A stretch of DNA of 64,000 bases from Mycolicibacterium sp. P1-5 (GCF_008329565.1 NZ_NPKT01000023.1:29941-93940); one strand, 5' to 3'. Positions 1-8,505 are shown, counted from the first letter of the stretch. Notes: a model not told the origin generated them from the letters alone. A program made the numbers and translations.

Positions 1-2
1 AG

Positions 3-803
3 GGGTCGACGTGGGGGTGGACGAGCTCGACGACGCTGTCGCTATTCGTCGTTTCCCTCGTCGTGTTCGCCGTCTTTGCCCGGTGGCAGTTTCGGACGAC
101 CTCGCCCATGGTCGATCTGCGGACGACGCTTCGCCGGCCGGTCTTGACCACCAACATCGCGGCGATCTTGGTGTGCTTCTCGATGTTCGCGCTCTCACTG
201 GTCGCCCCGCAGGTGCTCGAGCTACCCAAGGAAACCGGGTACGGCTTGGGGCAGTCGATGTTGCAGGCGGGGTTATGGATGGCACCCGGCGGGCTGGCGA
301 TGATGGTCGCGTCCCCGATCGCGGCGCGGATGGCCGGCCGCCGCGGCGCGAAGTTCACCTTGGTATGCGGTTCGGCGATCATCGCGGCCGCGTACCTGGG
401 TGCGGTGTGGCTCCTCGGCAGCCCGACGGCGGTGATGGTGGTCAACATCGCCATCAGCCTCGGGGTGGGTTTCGCGTACTCGTCCTTACCGGCGCTCATC
501 AACGCTGCAGTGCCTGTGTCCGAGACGGCCGCGGCCAACGGAATCAACGCTCTCGCCAGGTCGCTGGGGACGTCGATATCCAGCGCGGTGATCGGTGTCG
601 TGCTGGCGACGATGACCATCAACTACGCCGGGCACGCGATGCCATCGCTGCAGGGGCTGCGGATCGCATTGCTCGTCTCCGCCGGTATCGCGGCACTGGC
701 CGCGGTCATCGCGATGACACTGCCGGCTGCCGTCGATGCCGCCGTCGAGGATTGGTCCCCGGAAGAGCTCGAGCTCTCGGGCGACCCGCTGATCAAAGGT
801 TGA
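3..803 (+). CDS. MFS (DHA2-type) drug exporter, C-terminal part
   Basis: The reading frame is open from the window edge, so the N-terminus lies outside; about 266 residues are visible. They alternate hydrophobic helices with short charged loops. A GRRGAK-type loop near visible residue 113 resembles the conserved cytoplasmic loop of the major facilitator superfamily. The acidic tail after the last helix and the overall layout fit 14-helix DHA2 multidrug exporters, which use the proton gradient at the inner membrane. An internal GTG could make a shorter ORF, but membrane helices continue upstream of it, so it is not the start. The gene ends convergently and overlaps the next gene by 11 bp. The substrate is unknown. 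Confidence 0.85.
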   Translation, partial: GSTWGWTSSTTLSLFVVSLVVFAVFARWQFRTTSPMVDLRTTLRRPVLTTNIAAILVCFSMFALSLVAPQVLELPKETGYGLGQSMLQAGLWMAPGGLAMMVASPIAARMAGRRGAKFTLVCGSAIIAAAYLGAVWLLGSPTAVMVVNIAISLGVGFAYSSLPALINAAVPVSETAAANGINALARSLGTSISSAVIGVVLATMTINYAGHAMPSLQGLRIALLVSAGIAALAAVIAMTLPAAVDAAVEDWSPEELELSGDPLIKG

Positions 804-1152
804 AGCGGGTCTTCAGGTCTCGGGTCTGCACCTGCTCGACAATGATGCCCAGCAGTGGGATGGTGCCGGCCAGCAGCACACCGATGGTCTTGGCGATCGG
901 CCAGCGCACCTTCACCGCGAGGTTGGCGGTGAAGAGCAGATAGATGAAGTAGACCCAGCCGTGCACAACGCCGATCCAGGTGGGCGGATTGTCGACCTTC
1001 ACCACGTATCGCAGCACGATCTCGTAGCAGAGCGCGATAAGCCACACACCGGTGGTCCACGCCAGGATCCGGTATCCCAGAAGGGCATTGCGGAGCTTGT
1101 CGATCGGAACCCCCGCGGGGGTGTGGGTTTCGGGCGACTCGGGTGCGGTCAT
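793..1152 (-). CDS. DUF3817 small integral membrane protein
   Basis: This 119-residue protein has three or four hydrophobic helices and the motif run typical of DUF3817 membrane proteins: YRILAWTTG, then WIGVVHGWVYFIYL, then an amphipathic tail. It resembles the Rv1342c-type protein of mycobacteria, which is also encoded beside an LprD-like gene. Function is not established. Its start overlaps the stop of the upstream gene (ATGA-type overlap at 1149-1152), so the two are probably translated together. It converges on the MFS gene. Confidence 0.8.
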   Translation of the reverse strand: MTAPESPETHTPAGVPIDKLRNALLGYRILAWTTGVWLIALCYEIVLRYVVKVDNPPTWIGVVHGWVYFIYLLFTANLAVKVRWPIAKTIGVLLAGTIPLLGIIVEQVQTRDLKTRFNL

Positions 1153-1544
1153 GCGGTGGTCCTGTTCTGATCTTCGTGGGCCTTATCGGCCGCGGCCAGC
1201 TCGGCGAGGTAGGCGTTGTAGTCGCGCATTGCGGGGTCGACCTGATCGGACGCGCTTCGGGCCGTGGGCCTTGCGGGTAGCAGTCCGTCGGGGATCTCGG
1301 TGACCGAGTCGGCGTCCGGAGCAGGTTCGGACACGCCTTCTTCTTCGTAGCGGATGAACTTGCGGTAGGCGTAGACGCAGAACCCGGCGAACATCGGCCA
1401 TTGCAGGGCGTAGCCCAGGTTCTGGAAGGTGCCTGACGTCGAGGAGAATCTGCTCCACTGCCACCAGCCCAGCGCCAGGCAGCCGCACGCGGCGATGATC
1501 ACCAAGAGGATCAGCGCGAAGCGACGACCGCGGGTCGTGGACAC
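1149..1544 (-). CDS. LprD-like membrane-anchored protein
   Basis: This 131-residue protein has an N-terminal hydrophobic segment (residues 9-27) with ACGC in it, a second hydrophobic stretch around residues 42-60 (GYALQWPMFAGFCVYAYRKF), then a charged tail. The SGTFQNLGYALQWP region and the pairing with a DUF3817 gene resemble LprD (Rv1343c) of M. tuberculosis, annotated there as a lipoprotein. Whether the cysteine is lipidated is unclear, because a second transmembrane helix follows closely. First gene of a two-gene operon. Confidence 0.72.
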   Translation of the reverse strand: MSTTRGRRFALILLVIIAACGCLALGWWQWSRFSSTSGTFQNLGYALQWPMFAGFCVYAYRKFIRYEEEGVSEPAPDADSVTEIPDGLLPARPTARSASDQVDPAMRDYNAYLAELAAADKAHEDQNRTTA

Positions 1545-1834
1545 ACCACGACGGTACCGTGCCAGCGGTTATGGGTTCACCCGCGAGTGATGCTCAGCAC
1601 TTGGGAACCGATGAACTGATCGAGGCGGGCAGCGTTGGCCGGCAGGCCGCTGAAGTCATGGGCACCATCGCAGATTCCCGCTCGGCGTTCGCGGTCCCAT
1701 TTGGCCGCAGCAGCCAACTGCTGTACATGTTGGAATTCGTTCGCGGGAGCATGAATCGTCCGGCCGTCGGTCATGCCAACCTACGACGCGCCACCGACAG
1801 GATCCCTGCCTCACGAAGCTAGAATGTCTTCACC
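1545..1834. other. Intergenic stretch upstream of tRNA-Leu
   Basis: No convincing gene is visible in these 290 bases. Open frames exist on both strands (1559-1822 plus, 1577-1774 minus), but neither has a recognisable family or a good ribosome binding site. The segment should contain the divergent promoters for the LprD-like operon and for the tRNA. Confidence 0.5.
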
Positions 1835-1917
1835 GCGGGCGTGATGAAATGGCAGACATGCCGGCTTTAGGTGCCGGTGCTCGAAAGAGCGTGTGGGTTC
1901 GAATCCCTCCGCCCGCA
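1835..1917 (+). tRNA. tRNA-Leu (anticodon TAG)
   Basis: The acceptor stem GCGGGCG (1835-1841) pairs with CGCCCGC (1910-1916), followed by discriminator A. The anticodon stem CCGGC/GCCGG encloses the loop TTTAGGT, giving anticodon TAG, which reads CUA leucine codons. A long variable arm (GCTC-GAAA-GAGC) marks it as class II, and the T loop TTCGAAT is present. By eye the T stem has one non-canonical pair. CCA is not encoded. Confidence 0.95.
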
Positions 1918-1998
1918 CAAATAGGTTCGTGGCGCCTGTCACAACCCCGAAAGTCTCAGGCGGATCTCACGCCGGTCACAAAGCTAATCTGCTAGCCC

Positions 1999-2014
1999 AA
2001 CTAACTTTTGAACT
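1999..2014 (+). repeat. 16-bp promoter-proximal motif, copy 1
   Basis: AACTAACTTTTGAACT lies about 42 bp upstream of the GTG at 2056. A copy with 15 of 16 identical bases occurs at 2775-2790, about 49 bp upstream of the ATG at 2839. The similar distances suggest a promoter or operator element rather than chance. Confidence 0.5.
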
Positions 2015-2055
2015 CTAAGCTCGGTCTCAGGTACTTGAGGAAGATCGGAGCTACG

Positions 2056-2160
2056 GTGAACGCGTTGGGCAAAGACGTATCTGCCAATTACCTCGCGGCG
2101 GCAGCGCGGCTCCGCCTGACAGCCGAAAGTGAATCTGCACCGAGAGTGGAGTACCGGTGA
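2056..2160 (+). CDS. Small ORF, 34 aa, coupled to the next ORF
   Basis: A GTG start is preceded by GGAG five bases upstream. The peptide begins MNALGKDVSANYLAAAAR and carries several arginines and alanines; no family is recognised. Its stop TGA (2158-2160) overlaps the GTG of the next small ORF, an arrangement typical of translational coupling. Support rests on the ribosome binding site, the overlap and the shared upstream motif only. It may be a leader peptide. Confidence 0.4.
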   Translation: MNALGKDVSANYLAAAARLRLTAESESAPRVEYR

Positions 2161-2321
2161 GCGATCCCATGATGACGTCTGTCGATCTGATCCGCTATGC
2201 GATCGCCGATCAGGTGCGGGAACTTGGCGGGGACACCGACAAGATCGATCAGATCGCGATGTCGGCCGCTTACGCGATTTTCATCGGCATGGCCGCCGAC
2301 GCATCTCGGCAATCCCGCTGA
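2157..2321 (+). CDS. Small hypothetical protein, 54 aa
   Basis: It begins at a GTG overlapping the preceding stop (GTGA). The product starts MSDPMMTSVDLIRYAIADQ and continues with an acidic, helix-friendly sequence and an alanine-rich end (AMSAAYAIFIGMAAD). Codon choice is typical of the host, and the composition looks like a folded helical peptide rather than noise. No family is recognised. It lies 240 bp beyond tRNA-Leu, a common site for integrative-element cargo, but no integrase is visible nearby. Confidence 0.5.
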   Translation: MSDPMMTSVDLIRYAIADQVRELGGDTDKIDQIAMSAAYAIFIGMAADASRQSR

Positions 2322-2838
2322 CCTGACCTTCGCCACGGGTGTGGCCGAATAGGTTGCTGCGCCTTTCTCTCCGGTTTGTGATGACCGCCATTTTCGCGTC
2401 ACAGAATTGACGCAACTTCTCGTCGAAAATCCCTGCGCCCCAGCTCAGTAGCGCGCTACTTCGCCATGACTCCCGCGCCAAAGGGGGTCGCCTTGGCGTG
2501 CCCGCCGTCTTTGGATATCGATCAACCGGTGCGCTCGCGTCGCCTAGGGTGGTTTGCTGAACGCTAAACAGCATGCTCATCTACCGCCCCGATATTCGGA
2601 CTAGAACCGCTTGCGGTTCGACCGTTACCGTCGGCCTCTGCAGTCAGAACTGATGGGTTCCCCTGAACTGCTGGCGAATTCGTAGTACACGGGAACGCCA
2701 CAGCGGTCACACCGGTACCAGATTGGCGTCCGGCGTGGCGCCTGCCGATCTTGATTGGCTAAGGTATAGGTATTAACTAACTTTTCAACTACTTCGTATC
2801 TATCGGCGTGGAGCCCTTCGAATGGAGAACCGAACCGC
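2322..2838. other. Gene-poor stretch between small ORFs
   Basis: No gene is convincingly supported. A short imperfect hairpin sits just after the 54-aa ORF (around 2329-2349, TTCGCCAC-GGGT-GTGGCCGAA) and could terminate it. GC is lower than in the neighbours. A minus-strand frame at 2625-2882 contains a CDRC pair but has no family match I recognise. The second copy of the 16-bp motif lies near its right end. Confidence 0.4.
2775..2790 (+). repeat. 16-bp promoter-proximal motif, copy 2
   Basis: AACTAACTTTTCAACT differs from the 1999-2014 copy at one position and lies about 49 bp before the ATG of the 72-aa ORF. It sits in a locally AT-rich patch containing TATAGGTATTAA, as expected for a promoter. 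Confidence 0.5.
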
Positions 2839-3057
2839 ATGGAAGCTCTGCTCGGCCTTGCGAAAGCGATTCCCCCGAACACCTGGCTCGTCGGAGCGCT
2901 ACTGGTCAGCGCCGTCGTGATGGGACTCGATGCGCTGGTCGTCGACCTCGTGGGGCGGGACGCATCCTGCGATGACGCCGACGGCGGAGCTGACGCCGAC
3001 CGCGGAGCTGACGCCGACCGCGAACTGCTGCCCTCCGATCGCAGTCCTACCCGATAG
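2839..3057 (+). CDS. Small single-pass membrane protein, 72 aa
   Basis: The ATG is preceded by GGAG at a slightly long spacing of 11 bases. Residues 14-38 form one hydrophobic helix (TWLVGALLVSAVVMGLDALVV). An acidic tail follows with two GADADR repeats encoded by an 18-bp tandem duplication. No family is recognised. It ends convergently, overlapping the downstream hydrolase gene by 11 bp. The shared upstream motif suggests co-regulation with the 2056-2321 ORFs. Confidence 0.5.
   Translation: MEALLGLAKAIPPNTWLVGALLVSAVVMGLDALVVDLVGRDASCDDADGGADADRGADADRELLPSDRSPTR
2984..3019 (+). repeat. 18-bp tandem duplication
   Basis: Two exact copies of GCGGAGCTGACGCCGACC (2984-3001 and 3002-3019), preceded by a degenerate third. 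In frame they encode repeated Ala-Asp-Arg-Gly units in the tail of the 72-aa ORF. Copy number may vary between strains. Confidence 0.8.
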
Positions 3058-4930
3058 GGAAGCGATCAGACTCCCGGCCGTCAGCCGGGATCACGGGGAT
3101 GGTGAGAGTCGACGGGTGGGCGGCGTCATGCAGGATGGTCTGTGTTGCAGGCAGGCTTGCCGCACTCTGCCCGTACGGTTCACCGGTATTCGGGTTCGGC
3201 GCGAACTGCGGGTAGTCGCTGCTGGAAATCTCCAATCGGATCCGGTCGCCGGCGCGGAACTCATAGCTCGTCGGCCAGATTGCGATGCGGTACTCATAGG
3301 GCTGGTTGGGAACGCCCGGGCGCGGGTCGGACAACGAGTCCCGGAACGACGTCCGCAGAATTCCGTTGTTGAGGTTGATCGCGTCGCCGTCTGGCTTGAC
3401 AACGATCAGCTTCGCCGTGAAATCGGTGTCGACGGCCGACGAGGACGCCCACAGATCGACGGTCGTCGCCCCCGTCACCTCGGTGTCGGTCGGCAACGGA
3501 TCGCTGCTGTAGACCAGCACATCGGACCGCTGCTCGACCGGTATCTGGTCGTAGGGACCTTGCGGCCCCGACTTCGCGCCGCAACACGAGTGTCCGCCGA
3601 CGCTGGGAGCCGGATCCGTCGGGTTGTAGATGTAGTGGTCGGCCACCTGGTCGGCGGGTGGAGCCGCGGTGGTCAATGTGCCGGTGCGCGAATCTATTTG
3701 GCCGTCACCGGACAGGAAGTAGCGACTCCAGTGGGTGTCGGGTAACGGCCAGCTCTCCGCCGACTTCCACCGGTTGGCGCCCATCAGGAAGTAGTCCACC
3801 CGCGGCTTGCCCGATACGTGGTTGTTCACGCCTTTGAGGAAGTGGTCGTACCAGGCGAGCATCAGCTCGTTGATCGGCGTCTCACCGACCGGACCGATGT
3901 CCTTCAGCAGCGGCGCCGGCGCCGAACCCGGCCGGCCCCAGTCCACGTGGTCCCAGGGCCCGATGACCAGCCGCTGATTCGTCCGGCCTTCGGGTGCGCC
4001 GGCCGAACTCACCATCCCGGTGAAGTTCTCGATACCGCCGGCGAGGAACGCGTCGTACCACCCCTCGATATCGAGAACCGGCACCTGAATTGACGGATAG
4101 CGGTCGCGGATGCTCCACTGCTGCCAGAAAGCATCCCGCTTCGAATGGGTGATCCAGTCGAAATACCATGGCGCCACAGCAGGATTGGCGGGTTGCAGCG
4201 GCGGAAGGGCACGGTAGGGCAGGAAGTCCAGCCACCGGGTCGAGTCGGCCGCGGCGGCCTTCAGCGCCGCAGCGGTGGTGTCGTCATGCCGGTTCTCGGC
4301 GGCGGTGGTGGCCAGGCCGATGGCCCACGGCTGGACGAACGCCAGCCGGAACTCGCCGCCCTCGTACATCCAGCCGTCGTAGTAGTCCGAGGCGGTGTTC
4401 GCAGGAACGATGGTGACCAAGTGCGGGGGAGTCGCGGTTGCGGCCAACCACTGGGTGGCGCCGACATACGATGAGCCGTACATGCCCACCTTGCCGTTCG
4501 AGCCCGGCAGCGCGGCCGCCCACTCCACTGAGTCGTAGCCGTCGTCGCGATCGTGGGTGAACTCATTGAAAGTGCCGCCGGATGTGCCCTGGCCCCGGAC
4601 ATCTTGTATGACAACGAGATAGCAGTGCGAGGCGAACCAGTCGGGCGTCTGGTAGCGCGACGGCTGCACCTGGGCACCGGACTTTCCGTACTGGGTGCGC
4701 ATCAGGATCACCGGAACCGGGTCGGGGCTGTCCGGCCGGTAGACGTCGGCGCGCAGCACAGTTCCGTCGCGCATCCGGGCCGGCACGTCGGTCTCCTTGC
4801 CGACACTGCACGGACCGCGGCCGCTCGACGGTGGCCAGGCCGAGTCGGTGACGCGCCGACCTGATCCGCCGCACGCCGACAACACCAGAGCCAGTGCCAA
4901 GGTCACCGCCAGGGCACGCGTGGTTCGCAC
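3047..4930 (-). CDS. CocE/NonD-family (S15) lipoprotein hydrolase
   Basis: This 627-residue protein is probably a secreted, lipid-anchored serine hydrolase. Residues 1-20 form a signal peptide ending in the lipobox LSAC (Cys20). The S15/CocE fold follows, with nucleophile elbow G-S-S-Y-V-G (Ser154). A likely acid is in DIEGWYDAF and a likely histidine in IGPWDHVDW. The C-terminal third is the jelly-roll domain typical of X-Pro dipeptidyl-peptidases and acyl esterases. The family hydrolyses peptides or esters; cocaine esterase and glutaryl-acylases are known members, and the substrate here is unknown. It stands alone, with a short gap to the next gene on the same strand. Confidence 0.88.
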   Translation of the reverse strand: MRTTRALAVTLALALVLSACGGSGRRVTDSAWPPSSGRGPCSVGKETDVPARMRDGTVLRADVYRPDSPDPVPVILMRTQYGKSGAQVQPSRYQTPDWFASHCYLVVIQDVRGQGTSGGTFNEFTHDRDDGYDSVEWAAALPGSNGKVGMYGSSYVGATQWLAATATPPHLVTIVPANTASDYYDGWMYEGGEFRLAFVQPWAIGLATTAAENRHDDTTAAALKAAAADSTRWLDFLPYRALPPLQPANPAVAPWYFDWITHSKRDAFWQQWSIRDRYPSIQVPVLDIEGWYDAFLAGGIENFTGMVSSAGAPEGRTNQRLVIGPWDHVDWGRPGSAPAPLLKDIGPVGETPINELMLAWYDHFLKGVNNHVSGKPRVDYFLMGANRWKSAESWPLPDTHWSRYFLSGDGQIDSRTGTLTTAAPPADQVADHYIYNPTDPAPSVGGHSCCGAKSGPQGPYDQIPVEQRSDVLVYSSDPLPTDTEVTGATTVDLWASSSAVDTDFTAKLIVVKPDGDAINLNNGILRTSFRDSLSDPRPGVPNQPYEYRIAIWPTSYEFRAGDRIRLEISSSDYPQFAPNPNTGEPYGQSAASLPATQTILHDAAHPSTLTIPVIPADGRESDRFPIG

Positions 4931-4955
4931 GTATCCACGCTACGCAATCTGCGCT

Positions 4956-7328
4956 TCAGATCATTTCTTTCGCGGTGAGCCAGCGCATGACCGGCCAGCC
5001 GGCGAACACCGGCAGCCAGCACGTCAGAACGCGATAGAGCAGCACCGCTGGCACCCCGACCGCCGCAGGCACACCGAACGCGGCGAGACCACCGATCAGT
5101 GCGGCCTCCACCGCACCCACGCCGCCGGGTGTGGGCGCAGCCGAGGCGAGGGTGCCACCGACCATCGTGACAATGGTCACCGTGACGAAGGTGGTGTCGC
5201 CGCCGAACGCCTCGATGCTCGACCACAGCACCAGGGCCATTCCTAGAGTTGTTGTGGCACAGCCTAATACGATGATCGCCAACCGCTTGGGTTCGCGCAT
5301 CAGCTCGAGTAGTTCGTGGCCGACCTCCTGGAGTCGGGGCCGCACCGCGGTGCCGAGCCAACGGCGGGCCTTGGGCACCAACAGGAAGGTACCCAAGATG
5401 CCGAGTGCGATGCCGCCGATCAGATACAGCAGCGTGGCGCTCGGCACGAAGTGCGACAGGTCGGCGGTGGCGCCGGCTGCGACACTGAACAGAATCAGGA
5501 GAGCCACATGGGTGATCACCTGCACGGCCTGTTGCAGGGCCACCGCGGCGGTGGCTCGCAACGCCCCCAGGCCGCCCTTCTGCAGGAAGCGGGTGCTCAG
5601 GGCCAGACCGCCGACTCCGGCCGGTGTCGTGGTGGCGGCGAAGGTGTTGGCGAACTGCATGATGACCAGGTTGCCGAAGCTGACGAGCCCGGATGCGCAG
5701 GCCCACAACGCCGCTGCCGCACCGACATACGTCAGCGCCGACACCGCCAGCCCGAGCAGCGCCCACCACCAGTTCGCGTTGCGCAGCTCGCTGAAGAAGG
5801 TGGGCACCGTGCTGATGAACGGATAGGCGACGTACACCAGTGCTACGAGCAGAACCAGCTGAATGACCTGCTTGCGGGTGAACCGGGTGATGGTCTCGGT
5901 CTTGATTTCGTCAGCCCCGGTCTGCCGCTTGACCTCGTCGCGAGCCGCGGCCATGACGCCCTTGGGATCGTTGACGGACTTGCGGACTCGAGCCGGGACC
6001 GCTGCTCTGGTGAGGCGCCGCGACGCGTTGAGGACCGTCGCTTTGCCGAGGGTGTGCACTGCGGCTCGCACCGCGGACTCGGGACCGAACCGGTCGGATG
6101 TAGTCACCAGCAACGCCGCGATATCGGACTGCAGCTGCTCATCGGTCGCGCCGTACTCAGAGTTGCCGAAGCCGCCGAACATCACCTTCCCGGCGTCTAC
6201 GGTCATCTCCTTGAAACGCAAGGCACCGTGCGCGATTTGGTGGCGGTGCAGCACCCCGAGCGCACCCCAGACCGCGGTCACCAGGGTTTCGTCGCAGGCT
6301 TCGCCGATCGGATCGCCGAGGGGCGGGGTGTGCGCGTACAGGGTCCACCCGCGTTCGAGCGCGGCGACGGCCATGGTGGTCGTATTGGAGACCCCGAGAT
6401 CGCCGACCGCGATCGTCATCAGTGCACGATGCTCGACGGCGCGACGCATCGAGGCCTGCAATGGTGCGGTTTCGGCGTCGCGCAGGATCAGCCACCGCCA
6501 GAACTGGCGCAGCGCACCACCGCTGCGTTGATTGGGTCCGTACATCTCGAGGACCACCCGGGAGCCGGCGTCGTCGGCGGCCGCCAACTCCAACGGGCCG
6601 GCCCCGGCCGGCCGCACCACCGTCAGTGACGTCACCAGGAATCCGCGCCGGGACAGCGCCCGCACCGTCCCGTCGAGAGGGACTTCGAGCGCGGGGGTGC
6701 CCACCACCCACACGGTCAGGGCGCCGACGAACCAGCCGACGGACAGTCCGAGCAGTGAGCGGGCCGGGACCACCGCACTGACCACCAGGTGGATCGGCAC
6801 GAACGCCAGCAGCAACGTCCACCACCACCGCCGCCAGCGCCCCGGCAGCCACGGCCCCGACACAGTCAGGACGGCGGCCAGCATCGCGATCCAGCGGGGG
6901 TCGTCGAGGAACTGCGACAGGGTGGTCGACAGTCGCTCGGAGAGGTCGAAATGCCAGCGCGGCGCAGCGATCCCGTTACCGGTGATCGACAGGGAGAACA
7001 CAGCGAGGAATCCGGCCGCCACATACGCGGCGAACAGCTTCCACTGCCGCGCACCGATCAGCCCGATCAGGATCACGAACGGCAGCGCCAACATTGCGAC
7101 GCCGTAGGCCAGATACACCAGGTTCGACTGCGTGGGGGTGAGCACTCCCACGATTCGCGAGACGGATTTCTCCAGTCCGACCCAGTCGTTGCGGGTGATC
7201 AGCGAGCTGGTGATCACGATGGCCAGTACGACGGTCGCCAGCGAGAGCCGCACGATGTCGTTGGTCCGGCGGGTCAGCGGCAGCAGCACGTCACCGGCAA
7301 CGGCAACATCGCGTCCGTCAACTCGCAC
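4956..7328 (-). CDS. Flippase-like (YbhN/UPF0104) protein with pseudokinase domain
   Basis: This 790-residue membrane protein has three parts. Residues 1-220 hold about six hydrophobic helices. Residues 220-500 are a soluble kinase-like domain in which the catalytic loop reads HRHQIAHGALR and the DFG position reads FGGFGNS, so catalysis is unlikely. Residues 500-790 contain the multi-helix lysylphosphatidylglycerol-synthase transmembrane domain (flippase-like), with NTFAATTTPAGVGG and PTPGGVGAVEAAL signatures. Related domains move or modify lipids at the inner membrane. No LPG synthetase domain is present, so the role is probably envelope lipid transport or regulation. Confidence 0.82.
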   Translation of the reverse strand: MRVDGRDVAVAGDVLLPLTRRTNDIVRLSLATVVLAIVITSSLITRNDWVGLEKSVSRIVGVLTPTQSNLVYLAYGVAMLALPFVILIGLIGARQWKLFAAYVAAGFLAVFSLSITGNGIAAPRWHFDLSERLSTTLSQFLDDPRWIAMLAAVLTVSGPWLPGRWRRWWWTLLLAFVPIHLVVSAVVPARSLLGLSVGWFVGALTVWVVGTPALEVPLDGTVRALSRRGFLVTSLTVVRPAGAGPLELAAADDAGSRVVLEMYGPNQRSGGALRQFWRWLILRDAETAPLQASMRRAVEHRALMTIAVGDLGVSNTTTMAVAALERGWTLYAHTPPLGDPIGEACDETLVTAVWGALGVLHRHQIAHGALRFKEMTVDAGKVMFGGFGNSEYGATDEQLQSDIAALLVTTSDRFGPESAVRAAVHTLGKATVLNASRRLTRAAVPARVRKSVNDPKGVMAAARDEVKRQTGADEIKTETITRFTRKQVIQLVLLVALVYVAYPFISTVPTFFSELRNANWWWALLGLAVSALTYVGAAAALWACASGLVSFGNLVIMQFANTFAATTTPAGVGGLALSTRFLQKGGLGALRATAAVALQQAVQVITHVALLILFSVAAGATADLSHFVPSATLLYLIGGIALGILGTFLLVPKARRWLGTAVRPRLQEVGHELLELMREPKRLAIIVLGCATTTLGMALVLWSSIEAFGGDTTFVTVTIVTMVGGTLASAAPTPGGVGAVEAALIGGLAAFGVPAAVGVPAVLLYRVLTCWLPVFAGWPVMRWLTAKEMI

Positions 7329-7387
7329 CGGTGAAACCTATCCCGAGTTACACCGCGGAGGCCTCATTGACCAGCGTGGGCGGGCTA

Positions 7388-7933
7388 TCAGACGAAGCCG
7401 ACATAGCCCAGCAGCGCCGCGGCCCCGACCACGATGAGCGGGTTGGTCTTGGTCCGCACGAAGATCAGGGTGGCGACGCCGGTGATCAGATACGCCCGCC
7501 AGTCGTGGTCGGCGGCCTTGCTCATGACCAGCGAGCTGGCCAGGATCAACCCCACGGTCAGCGGGGCGAAGCCCTTCTCGACGGCGACGCGAAGCTTGGA
7601 CTTCTGGGCCTTCTGCCACGACACGGTGATCAGGTACATCAGGCCCGCCGCGGGCACCACCATCGCGATCGTGGCGAGCACGCCGCCGATGATGCCGCCG
7701 GCCACGCCGAAGACGCCGAGCCCGGCCGCGTAGCCGACCAGCGCCACGATCAGGATGCTCGGCCCCGGAGCGGCTTGCGAGATCGAGAAGATGTCGGCGA
7801 ACTGGGAGTTGGTCAGCCAGTGGTGACCGGTCACCGCCTGCAGGTGCATGTCGGGCAGGACGGTGTTGCCGCCGCCGATCGACAGCAGCGACAGCGAGCC
7901 GAACATGCCGATCAGTGACAGGAACGTCTTCAT
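7388..7933 (-). CDS. Chromate transporter family, second subunit
   Basis: This 181-residue CHR-family half-protein starts with the amphipathic FGSLSLLSIGGGNTVLPDM element and contains QAAPGPSILIVALVGY, the signature region of chromate ion transporters, followed by five or six hydrophobic helices. Short CHR proteins work as heteromeric pairs. The upstream gene is the partner, overlapping by four bases (ATGA). Actinobacterial CHR pairs are not always chromate exporters, so the ion is uncertain. Confidence 0.88.
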   Translation of the reverse strand: MKTFLSLIGMFGSLSLLSIGGGNTVLPDMHLQAVTGHHWLTNSQFADIFSISQAAPGPSILIVALVGYAAGLGVFGVAGGIIGGVLATIAMVVPAAGLMYLITVSWQKAQKSKLRVAVEKGFAPLTVGLILASSLVMSKAADHDWRAYLITGVATLIFVRTKTNPLIVVGAAALLGYVGFV

Positions 7934-8505
7934 GCCTCGACCGGCTCCGGTGCCTTACGGGGCCAGGCCCAGAGCAAGCTCAGCGGCGCGAGGATCGCCA
8001 GCGTCAACAGCAGCGGCCAGCGCAGCAGGCCGTTGAGGACGAAACTGGCCAGGAAGAAGGCAATGGGCATCAGACCTTTGAGGCATTTCTGGCCGGTCTG
8101 GATGACCATGGCGAGGGTCAACGCGACAGCGGCGGCCGAGGCGCCGTGCAGGGCGCCCTTGACCGCGGGCACTTCCTTGAACGTGAAGTAGACGAAGCCC
8201 AGCGTGAGGACGATCGCGACAGGCATCAGGCACAGTCCGATCACGGCCGCGACGGCGCCGGCAAGGCCCTTCATCTTGGTTCCGACGAACACCGCGAGGT
8301 TCACCTGGTTGGCGCCGGGCACGATCCGGCACATCGTCATCGCGCTGAGGAACTCCTCCTCACCGAGCCACTGCCTCTCGACGACGATGACCTCGCGCGA
8401 CCACGCCCCCAGCCCGCCACCGAACGACGCAAGTGCGATGTGGTTGAACGTGCGCGCGATCTCCAACAGGGAAACCGCCGCCCGGGTGGAACCGGGCTCA
8501 CTCAT
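7930..8505 (-). CDS. Chromate transporter family, first subunit
   Basis: This 191-residue CHR-family half-protein has FNHIALASFGGGLGAWSREV near the N-terminus and CRIVPGANQVNLAVFVGTKM, the counterpart of the PGP motif region. It pairs with the downstream subunit, giving the two-gene antiparallel arrangement known for short CHR transporters. It overlaps the phospholipase D-like gene upstream by eight bases, so the three may share a transcript. Confidence 0.88.
   Translation of the reverse strand: MSEPGSTRAAVSLLEIARTFNHIALASFGGGLGAWSREVIVVERQWLGEEEFLSAMTMCRIVPGANQVNLAVFVGTKMKGLAGAVAAVIGLCLMPVAIVLTLGFVYFTFKEVPAVKGALHGASAAAVALTLAMVIQTGQKCLKGLMPIAFFLASFVLNGLLRWPLLLTLAILAPLSLLWAWPRKAPEPVEA

Noticed and set aside
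2625..2882. 85-residue minus-strand frame with a CDRC pair near the small ORFs
   Set aside because: It overlaps the promoter motif and the start of the 72-aa ORF, has no strong ribosome binding site, and only one cysteine pair. Not excluded, but not supported enough to list as a gene.
1835..3046. Possible integrative element inserted at tRNA-Leu
   Set aside because: No integrase, no excisionase and no direct repeat of the tRNA 3' end was found by eye downstream, so an island boundary is not supported.
5316..6629. 437-residue + strand frame
   Set aside because: It is antisense to the flippase-pseudokinase gene; no family features and biased composition.
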